Shown: positions 57,701 to 64,000 of the stretch, one piece after another
How positions within the stretch are numbered: position 1 is the first letter of the stretch
Layout: the number at the start of each line of letters is the position of its first letter
Assembly (NCBI GenBank): GCA_965217205.1
Contig: OZ244254.1
Span: 1,426,001 to 1,490,000 of the forward strand
Reading direction: 5' to 3'
From: Maricaulis sp947259345
GTDB lineage: Bacteria; Pseudomonadota; Alphaproteobacteria; Caulobacterales; Maricaulaceae
DNA length: 64,000 nt
Notes under the pieces: model-generated
Seen by the model: the letters and a program-made list of their open reading frames with translations, nothing else
What the model was told of the DNA's origin: nothing
The model's database searches: none
Position numbers and translations under genes: made by a program

Positions 57701-59059
57701 CTATCTCACGTCAATTTCGGCATTCGGACAGGTATAGCTGAAGACACTTCCATCATAGCCGATTGTGCGACAGAAAATTGTCTGCTCGCTCATCAGGATG
57801 CTGGCTATGTTCCGAACGGCCATGAGATTGGCACCCGTCAGGTCAGCATCAGCGATATTGGCACGGCTCATATCGGCATGACCGAAGATCGCCCCGGTCA
57901 GGGTAGCGCCCGTAAAATTGGTTTCGATCAGGGTGGTGCTCGACATATCGGCACGGTTCAGATTGGCGCGGCTGAAATCAGCACCGGACAGGTTGGCTCG
58001 GAAGAAATTCGCTCCGCTGAGATTGGCCCCGACCAGGGTGGCGCGGGTCATCTCAAGCCGCATCAGCTGATTATTGCCGAGTGTCACCTCATTCAGGTTG
58101 GCGCGCGTCAGATTGGTGTTCCCGAACTGGGTATCATTGAGCCATTGCTGGTGCAGATCAGCGCCCGTCAGATTCGCTCCGACAAAAATCGTCGACCGAA
58201 GATTGGCGCCGCTGAAATTGGCGCCGGAGAGATCAGCGCCGGCAAAATTAGCGCCTGTCAGTATGGAGCCGCTGAAATCAACATTGCTCAATCGTGCCCC
58301 ACGAAAATCTTCCTGCAGGAAGTGCATCCGCGTGAGGCTGGCACCGCGCAGGTCGAGGCCGGTCCAGGCATCGAGCCGCGTGTTCATGTCCATTTGAGCA
58401 CGCTGTAAATTGACGCGCTGCAGATTGGCACCACCAAGCTGGGCACCGCGCAGGATGGCACCGGTCAGATTGGCATCCGTCAGATTGGCACCGGTGAGAT
58501 TCGCACCGGTGAGATTCGCGCCCGAAAAGTCCGCGTTCGACAGATTGGCTTGACTCAGATTGGCGCCGGCCAGGCTGGCGCCAGTGAGGTTGGCATAGTC
58601 GAACACCGCGCGCGTCAGATTGGCATTCGCGAAGTCGTCATTGGCCAGTTGGGCTCGGCTGAAAACGCTCTCGGAGAAATCGAAATCGCCACCGATCGGA
58701 GCGCCGTTCCAGTTTCGGAAATCGCAGCGGCGGCAGGCGCCACCTTCGCGGTGGACAGCAGCCGCGCGCGCTTCGGCCATACGCCGCTCAGCAACACACT
58801 GGCCTGGCTCGGCGAGACGGTTGCTGCGGTAGATGCCGAGCCTGTTTTCGTAGGGCCCGGGAGCGGTATTGACCAGAAAGTCGCAATCCAGCGCATAAAT
58901 CCGAGCAATGAGGTCATCGTGGGTGAGATGTTGAGCCCCTTGCGGATAGGCCCGTCGTGGCAAAGCATTCTGACCCGAGACTGTGGCTCCGCACAGGCTC
59001 ATGCCAGCCAGAATGGCGACGAGCGACCTCGCCGATACCTGCAAAATATTCAACAACAT
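57701..59059 (-). CDS. Secreted pentapeptide-repeat protein, long form
   Basis: A 452-residue exported protein with a signal-like N-terminus (1-29). Residues 44-100 form an N-terminal domain with C59 and C88, then C109-x2-C112 before a very regular pentapeptide-repeat helix (about 118-410; ANLTGANLTGANLTDANLTG). The C-terminus ends FCRTIGYDGSVFSYTCPN, a possible disulfide cap. It shares the CxxC cap with the proteins at 36307 and 36904 but is 20 kb away. AGGA lies upstream of the start. Function unknown. Confidence 0.87.
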   Translation of the reverse strand: MLLNILQVSARSLVAILAGMSLCGATVSGQNALPRRAYPQGAQHLTHDDLIARIYALDCDFLVNTAPGPYENRLGIYRSNRLAEPGQCVAERRMAEARAAAVHREGGACRRCDFRNWNGAPIGGDFDFSESVFSRAQLANDDFANANLTRAVFDYANLTGASLAGANLSQANLSNADFSGANLTGANLTGANLTDANLTGAILRGAQLGGANLQRVNLQRAQMDMNTRLDAWTGLDLRGASLTRMHFLQEDFRGARLSNVDFSGSILTGANFAGADLSGANFSGANLRSTIFVGANLTGADLHQQWLNDTQFGNTNLTRANLNEVTLGNNQLMRLEMTRATLVGANLSGANFFRANLSGADFSRANLNRADMSSTTLIETNFTGATLTGAIFGHADMSRANIADADLTGANLMAVRNIASILMSEQTIFCRTIGYDGSVFSYTCPNAEIDVR

Positions 59060-59168
59060 GGGATATCCTGACCGTTTCGATGACGCGTCGAGACGACCCA
59101 GTGTCGTGCAAATCCACCCGTGGAAATCAGTGTTAGACTGAAACCCCGGATCGGCAAGCGAATTGACG

Positions 59169-60194
59169 TCAGCTGGCGACCATCACATCGCGGACCGCCT
59201 CATCGATCGCCGCGAGATGGGCCTCGATCTTGTCCTCGGGCAGGAAGCTGCCGCGGAAGGAGTTCTTGGCCAGCTCGATGATCTCATCGGCGGTCAGACC
59301 GATCGCTTCGGCCGTGCGGATATAATTGTCATTCAGATAGCCGCCGAAATAGGCCGGATCATCCGAATTGACCGTCGCACGCAGCCCCAGCGAGAGCATG
59401 CGTTTGAGCGGGTGGTCTTCCAGACGGTCAATCACGCACAGGCGCAAATTGGAAAAGGGACAGACGGTCAGGGCCATCTGCTCGCGACCGAGCCGCGCCA
59501 CCAGCGTTCCGTCCTCAAGGGCGCGATTGCCGTGATCGATCCGGTCGACCTTGAGCAGGTCCAGCGCCTCATGGACATAGGATGGCGGACCTTCCTCGCC
59601 GGCATGGGCCACACGCTTCAGACCGAGCGCGCCGGCCGTATCGAAGACACGCTGGAATTTCGACGGCGGGTGCCCCAGCTCGGAACTGTCCAGCCCGACA
59701 CCATGGATGCGATCAAGATGCGGTTTCGCCATATCCAGCGTCTCGAAGGCAGCCTCTTCAGAGAGATGGCGCAGGAAGCAGAGGATGAGGCGGGATGTCA
59801 GGCCCCACTCGGTCTCGGCCTTTGCCAGCGCCCGGCTGATCCCGTCCAGCACGGTCCCGAAAGCAATGCCGCGATCCGTATGGCCCTGCGGATCAAAGAA
59901 CAGCTCGACATGACGGACATTCTCGGCGTGAACACGGGACAGGTAAGCCCAGGTCAGATCGAAAAAGTCCGCCTCGGTCACGAGCACGTTCATGCCGACA
60001 TAATAGATGTCGAGGAAGTCCTGCAGATTGGAGAAGTCATAGGCCGCGCGGATCGCCTCGACCGAGTCATACGGGATCTCGATGCCATTTCGCCGGGCCA
60101 GCTCGAACATCAGCTCCGGCTCGAGCGAGCCTTCCAGATGCAGGTGAAGCTCGGCCTTGGGCAGGGCTTGAACGAGACGGGCAAGATCGGTCAT
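59169..60194 (-). CDS. Adenine deaminase (adenosine deaminase family)
   Basis: A 341-residue amidohydrolase. Zinc ligands H17 and H19 in ELHLHLEGS, H197 with E200 in HAGE, H221 in IDHGN and D278 in NSDDP. At the substrate pocket GLDSSELGHPP (167-177) replaces the GLAGDE of classic adenosine deaminase; this variant is the mark of AAH1-type adenine deaminases such as Pseudomonas PA0148. I therefore favour adenine over adenosine as substrate, by family knowledge. Start at MTDLARLV with GGAG 7 bases upstream. It lies 41 bases downstream of a CadC-like regulator in the same direction. Confidence 0.88.
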   Translation of the reverse strand: MTDLARLVQALPKAELHLHLEGSLEPELMFELARRNGIEIPYDSVEAIRAAYDFSNLQDFLDIYYVGMNVLVTEADFFDLTWAYLSRVHAENVRHVELFFDPQGHTDRGIAFGTVLDGISRALAKAETEWGLTSRLILCFLRHLSEEAAFETLDMAKPHLDRIHGVGLDSSELGHPPSKFQRVFDTAGALGLKRVAHAGEEGPPSYVHEALDLLKVDRIDHGNRALEDGTLVARLGREQMALTVCPFSNLRLCVIDRLEDHPLKRMLSLGLRATVNSDDPAYFGGYLNDNYIRTAEAIGLTADEIIELAKNSFRGSFLPEDKIEAHLAAIDEAVRDVMVAS

Positions 60195-60265
60195 GGCAGC
60201 GCTCCGGCGATTGGCTTGGCGCATGGTCTGTCAGCTCGCCGGTTGGCGCAAGCGTGGCAGCCGGT

Positions 60266-61480
60266 TCAGCAGGTCGCGTCGGTTGAGCGTGCCAGCCCGT
60301 CACATAGCGCCGCTGCATCGGCTGCATTGCCCGACTGTTCCAGCAAGGCGGCCAGGCCCCGCACCGCCCGCGCATTGAACGGGTCCAGCGTCAGCACACG
60401 TCGATACCAGAGCTCGGCCTCTTCCGGTGCCCCGTCCGCGAGCTTCGCTTCGGCGACCGACAATCCGACGCTGGAATGCCAGGGCCGGATCTCGACCGGG
60501 TCACGGGCGTATCGCCGCTCCATGGATATCCAGGCCTGTTCCAGATAGGGGGTCGAGCGCTCCGGCTGGCCCATGAGGCGGTGGAGTCCAGACAGATTGA
60601 TCATCGTCCCCCAATCATCCGGATCGATGACCAGGGCGCGCTCATAGCTGCGCTCGGCCCAGCTGAACTCGCCGGCCGCAGAGACGGCGAGCCCCAGCGC
60701 CCGCCAGGCTCGCGCATGAGAGGGATCAAGCTCGGTTGCACGCCGGGCCATGGCCACCGCGCGCTCGAGACCGGCGCGCGCGGCCTCGCTCTCCAGCCAG
60801 CCTTCTTCCAGCGCCTGGCTGAGCGAGCTTCGCACATTGCCCTCGCTCTCAGAGCCCTGGAAGCGGATCAGGCGCTGGGTCAACGCATTGGCGAGACCGG
60901 CCAGGGCGGCCGCATTGTCAGCGTCGTCATCCAGCACGCTTTCATAGAGGCGCAGCGCGGCTTCATTATCGGCGCGGGTATACTGATGGTAGAAGCCGTC
61001 GGCACGGGCCAAGCGGTCACTGGCGGCATGATTGGCGGGCGCGCTTCCCTCGCCGAACATCAAGCCCCAGCCCAGCATCGCCACGAAAAGAACCGCCAGG
61101 GTCACGGCCATCACGCCGAAGCCCCGCCGCCAGCTTTCTGCGCTCGCGGCAAGCCGGTCAACCGGGGTCGAGACCTCTGCCACCAGGCGATAGCCGCGCT
61201 TGGGTACGGTCGCGATATAGCGCGCATTGCGGGCATCATCCCCCAGCGCCTTGCGCAATTTGAAGACTGTCCGGGTCAGCGCATCGTCATTGACATGAAC
61301 CTCGCCCCAAAGGGCCGCCGCGATCTCGTCCTTGCTGATCACCTCGCCCGGTTGCCCGGCGAACAGCATCAACAAGTCCATGACGCGCGGCTCCAGCTCG
61401 ATCTCCCCCGCCTCGCCGGAGATCCGGTTGGCGGTCGCATCAACCAGCCATTCCCCGATTGTCACGCGCTTGCCCAGCAT
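60266..61480 (-). CDS. CadC/ToxR-like transmembrane regulator with periplasmic TPR repeats
   Basis: A 404-residue one-component regulator. Winged helix of OmpR type at 1-102 (VFKLRKALGDDARNARYIATVPKRGYRLV), a single membrane helix at 120-142, and about seven TPR-like repeats from about 150 to 395 with pattern AxxLxxLANALxxR. DNA binding occurs in the cytoplasm while the TPR part is periplasmic; this is unusual, since TPR regulators are mostly cytoplasmic. It is divergent from the S41 peptidase gene (126-base gap), which is its likely target. Confidence 0.87.
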   Translation of the reverse strand: MLGKRVTIGEWLVDATANRISGEAGEIELEPRVMDLLMLFAGQPGEVISKDEIAAALWGEVHVNDDALTRTVFKLRKALGDDARNARYIATVPKRGYRLVAEVSTPVDRLAASAESWRRGFGVMAVTLAVLFVAMLGWGLMFGEGSAPANHAASDRLARADGFYHQYTRADNEAALRLYESVLDDDADNAAALAGLANALTQRLIRFQGSESEGNVRSSLSQALEEGWLESEAARAGLERAVAMARRATELDPSHARAWRALGLAVSAAGEFSWAERSYERALVIDPDDWGTMINLSGLHRLMGQPERSTPYLEQAWISMERRYARDPVEIRPWHSSVGLSVAEAKLADGAPEEAELWYRRVLTLDPFNARAVRGLAALLEQSGNAADAAALCDGLARSTDATC

Positions 61481-61606
61481 GTGCTGCCTCTTGCGAATTC
61501 AGGGGTAAAAATAAAAAGGTCAGAACTTCAGGACCCCCCGGTCATGGCTTTCCTACACGAGCCGGCGCTTTCGTAAAGCCGCACCCCGCAATATGGAAGG
61601 TAACCC

Positions 61607-63064
61607 ATGCGCCTGCTTGCCCAACCCGTCTGCGCCCTCGCTGCGGCCTTGCTGACCCTGTCCACCCAGGCCTGCGCCCAGGAGGACCACGTCACCGCGC
61701 AACAAGCGCGCGAAGACCTGGACCATCTTTATCACGGCCTACGCGCTTCCGCCGCTGACCTCTATTCGGAAACGCCCGAATCCGTGTTCGAGGCCCGCTA
61801 CCAGGAAATGCGCGCGGGCTATGACGCCCCGATCACGCCGCACGCCCTCTACACGGACTTTCAGCGCTTCACCGCCCTGGCGCGCCAATCCCATAACCGG
61901 ATGGACGGTCTCAGCCCCGGCTGGCCGGCTTTCTTCTCCCGGGGCGGCCCGATCTTTCCGCTACGTTTCCAGGTCGCTCATGGTGAGGTGATCGTCTCCG
62001 CCGCCCCGCAGGGCAGTGCGGTGCAGCCGGGCGACCGGTTACTCGCCCTGAACGGCGAGCCCAATCCGGTCTGGCTGCAACGCCTGACACAGCATGTCTC
62101 TGCCGACACTCCGGCCCTCGCCTACTCAATCCTCAGCCAGGGCGAGTTTTACTATGTGTGGCTGGAATACGGTGTCCGCGACAATTTCACCGTCGAGATC
62201 GAGCGAGAGGGTGTCGCGCAGACCCTCACCCTGGATGCCATTCCCGCCGAATCCATGTGGGAGCTGGAAGAAATCGAGCCGGGTTTTTCACTGGTCGGCC
62301 GCGAAGCGAGCATGTTGACCACGACGACCGCCTATCTGCGTCCCGGTCCCTTCTTCGATGTCGACGCCGAGACACCGGACCAGGCCTATGCGCCGGCAGC
62401 GGTGCAGCGTTTTACGGGCTTTATCGATGCGGCTTTCGAGCGCTTTATTGAGACCGGCGCGACCGACCTCATCCTCGACCTGCGCGACAATCCGGGCGGT
62501 GATATCTCATTTTCCGATCCGGTGGTCGCGTGGTTTGCCGACGAACCGTTCCGGTTCGCATCGGACTTCCGGGTTCGCGTGAGCGCACAGACCGCCGCGT
62601 CCATCCAGGCGCGGATTGATGCCAACCCGGACGGCGACCATGACGTCTCGCGGGACCTGATCGAATTGTTCGCCAACACCGAACCCGGCGACCTCGTCTC
62701 CTACGACCTGCCCTATGCTCAGCCTCGCCACGGCCAACAATTCACCGGCAATGTCCATGTCCTGGTCAACCGCAACAGTTTCTCCAACGCGGTGACCACG
62801 GCGGCCCTGATCCAGGACTACAGTTTCGGCACGATTTATGGCGAAACCACGCGGGACATGGCGACGACCTTCGGCGCGATGGAATATTTCACCCTGCCCC
62901 ATTCCGGTTTCCGTGTCGGCTATGCCAAGGCCCACATCATCCGCCCCAATGGCGAGCAAGAGACCCATCCGGTAACGCCGGATGTCAGCCTGCCCGCTCC
63001 GACTGTGCGCGGCGCTGATGATGTGATGCTGGACGCATTGCTGGCCCGCCTCGCCGAGGACTAG
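61607..63064 (+). CDS. S41-family serine peptidase
   Basis: A 485-residue exported protease. Signal peptide about 1-24, N-terminal helical part 28-100, PDZ-like region about 115-205, then the S41 core: LILDLRDNPGGD (288-299), VLVNRNSFSNAVTTAAL with the likely catalytic S393, and GETTRDM near 412-418 for the basic residue. It resembles the tail-specific/C-terminal processing type, perhaps with an altered active site. Divergent from the CadC-like regulator; its stop overlaps the lysE-like stop in CTAG. Confidence 0.9.
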   Translation: MRLLAQPVCALAAALLTLSTQACAQEDHVTAQQAREDLDHLYHGLRASAADLYSETPESVFEARYQEMRAGYDAPITPHALYTDFQRFTALARQSHNRMDGLSPGWPAFFSRGGPIFPLRFQVAHGEVIVSAAPQGSAVQPGDRLLALNGEPNPVWLQRLTQHVSADTPALAYSILSQGEFYYVWLEYGVRDNFTVEIEREGVAQTLTLDAIPAESMWELEEIEPGFSLVGREASMLTTTTAYLRPGPFFDVDAETPDQAYAPAAVQRFTGFIDAAFERFIETGATDLILDLRDNPGGDISFSDPVVAWFADEPFRFASDFRVRVSAQTAASIQARIDANPDGDHDVSRDLIELFANTEPGDLVSYDLPYAQPRHGQQFTGNVHVLVNRNSFSNAVTTAALIQDYSFGTIYGETTRDMATTFGAMEYFTLPHSGFRVGYAKAHIIRPNGEQETHPVTPDVSLPAPTVRGADDVMLDALLARLAED

Positions 63065-63681
63065 CTGACGAGGACCATCGCGATGGTCGCGACAATGATC
63101 AGGGCAATCCCCGCATTGAGTATTCGGGCCCAGCGGGGGTCGCCCAGGAAACGTTTCAGCGTCCCGCCGGCAAACATCCAGGCCAACCCGCCGGGCGAGC
63201 CGAAAATGATGAAGGTCACCACCATGATCAATGCCCGCTCGGGGGCGGTCTCGGCCAGGGCAACATAGGCGCCCGCCGCCGAGATCGTCATCATCAGCGC
63301 CTTCGGATTGATGATCTGGAAGAGTGCCGCCTCATGGACCTTGAAGGGGCGCGTGCGCGTTTTCCCCTTGGCACGCTGGGCGGCCGGCAGGGGATGGACC
63401 GCCGCTCGAACAAACTGGCTCGCCATCCAGGTGAGCCAGAGCGCGCCGCCGATCTTCACCACAAGCAAGGCGACCGGATAGCGCTGCACCAGCTCACCGA
63501 GCCCGAAGACGCTGGCGACAAGCAAAAGGTTGAAGCCGATATTCACGCCCAGCCAGTGCGGCAGCGTCCGGCGGATGCCAAACAAAGCGCTCGACGACAT
63601 CACCATGAGATTATTGGGTCCGGGCGTGTAGGACATCGCGCAAACGAAGCCCACCAGGCTGAACCAGAGCGCGATATCCAT
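63061..63681 (-). CDS. LysE/RhtB-family exporter
   Basis: A 206-residue inner-membrane protein with six hydrophobic segments. The beginning MDIALWFSLVGFVCAMSYTPGPNNLMVMSSS has the conserved TPGPN loop. A cytoplasmic loop carries PLPAAQRAKGKTRTRPFKV. LysE/RhtB transporters export amino acids or homoserine lactones; the substrate is unknown. Start CAT at 63679-63681. It converges on the S41 gene. Confidence 0.92.
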   Translation of the reverse strand: MDIALWFSLVGFVCAMSYTPGPNNLMVMSSSALFGIRRTLPHWLGVNIGFNLLLVASVFGLGELVQRYPVALLVVKIGGALWLTWMASQFVRAAVHPLPAAQRAKGKTRTRPFKVHEAALFQIINPKALMMTISAAGAYVALAETAPERALIMVVTFIIFGSPGGLAWMFAGGTLKRFLGDPRWARILNAGIALIIVATIAMVLVS

Positions 63682-63787
63682 ACACGTCCCCGCATAAAGT
63701 CAGGATTGCCAGTTAGGGTCGCCCGCGATCCCGCGCAATCCGTTTCCTGCGATCACCAGGACAGCTGCCACCGCGTCTTCAGCCAAC

Positions 63788-63816
63788 AAAAAAGGCCCGA
63801 CGTTTCCGCCGGGCCT
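63788..63816 (-). terminator. Rho-independent terminator of ndk
   Basis: AGGCCCG (63793-63799) pairs with CGGGCCT (63810-63816) around a 10-base loop; the A-run 63788-63793 is a T-run on the minus strand, 25 bases downstream of the ndk stop. Confidence 0.85.
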
Positions 63817-63840
63817 GTCAAGCTCGATCAGGCGTATGCC

Positions 63841-64000
63841 CTAGCCGACGATCTCGTCGTCGGAGAAGAAGAAGGGGATTTCCTCGGCGGCGGTTTCCGG
63901 CGCGTCGGAACCGTGCACGGAATTGGCTTCGATCGACTCGGCGAACTCCTTGCGGATCGTGCCGGCATCGGCCTGTTCCGGGTTCGTCGCGCCCATCACG
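63841..64000 (-). CDS. ndk: Nucleoside diphosphate kinase, C-terminal end (partial)
   Basis: The last about 53 residues of Ndk, cut by the window edge. MGATNPEQADAGTIRKEFAE and SIEANSVHGSDAPETAAEEI are conserved; the phospho-histidine is just upstream of this window, while the NSVHGSD segment is included. The stop is TAG at 63843-63841. The enzyme equilibrates NTPs and NDPs. The start and promoter lie beyond 64000. Confidence 0.95.
   Translation of the reverse strand, partial: VMGATNPEQADAGTIRKEFAESIEANSVHGSDAPETAAEEIPFFFSDDEIVG

Overview
The window looks like a chromosomal segment of a stalked or prosthecate-type alphaproteobacterium of the Caulobacterales/Maricaulales group (Maricaulis- or Oceanicaulis-like). 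This is an inference from gene content and remembered sequences, not from a database search. Supporting signs are a divK-pleD operon whose DivK closely matches the Caulobacter protein as I remember it, an HdaA replication regulator, the accB-accC-aat / NDUFA12-DUF2155 neighbourhood, a short flagellin of Caulobacter size, an alphaproteobacterial-type SOS box (GAAC-N7-GAAC), high GC and dense gene packing. Nearly all of the window is core chromosome. I see no rRNA, tRNA, CRISPR array, insertion sequence or prophage.

Layout. 1-8.3 kb: HIT protein, RecQ, an HD hydrolase/GST pair, two AraC-type regulators and a DUF2306 membrane protein. 8.3-12.1 kb: ClpA-ClpS and a phasin, each with a clear terminator; the phasin has a promoter and a PhaR-like operator. 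12.2-20.8 kb: a SPOR-domain D,D-carboxypeptidase, then a topA-rnr-nudix-MFS-rpmG series. 20.8-25 kb: pleD-divK facing away from a ROK sugar kinase-dinB operon that carries an SOS box. 25-29 kb: hydrolase, RidA, MntP, DsbA-like and ThiS-ThiG. 29-33 kb: aroQ-accB-accC-aat, converging on NDUFA12-DUF2155. 33.2-38.3 kb: a 979-residue degenerate relative of class II ribonucleotide reductase behind a strong leader inverted repeat, followed by two secreted pentapeptide-repeat proteins. 38-42 kb: aspS, a repeat-containing intergenic region and flagellin. 42-47 kb: TetR, two PlsC-type acyltransferases and an LplT-like transporter, then RNase D. 47-53 kb: a low-GC island with a small membrane protein, then DUF2066-hdaA-ppk-ppx. 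53-64 kb: purM-purN, a TetR/NmrA/DUF1772 unit, ArfB, a third pentapeptide protein, adenine/adenosine deaminase, a CadC-like TPR regulator facing an S41 peptidase, LysE and the end of ndk.

How the genes connect. ClpS-ClpA and Aat are the recognition, unfolding and tagging parts of the bacterial N-degron pathway. HdaA, DivK and PleD belong to the replication and polarity control typical of Caulobacter relatives. AccB-AccC feeds fatty acid synthesis and the TetR-PlsC-PlsC-LplT unit looks like phospholipid remodelling. RecQ and SOS-boxed DinB serve DNA damage tolerance; ArfB and Aat serve translation quality control.

The most unusual item is the intact reductase-derived protein at 33.3-36.2 kb. 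It keeps a very conserved C-terminal domain and zinc ribbon but has lost the reductase active-site motifs. Three secreted pentapeptide proteins sharing a CxxC cap, two of them immediately downstream of it, are the second.
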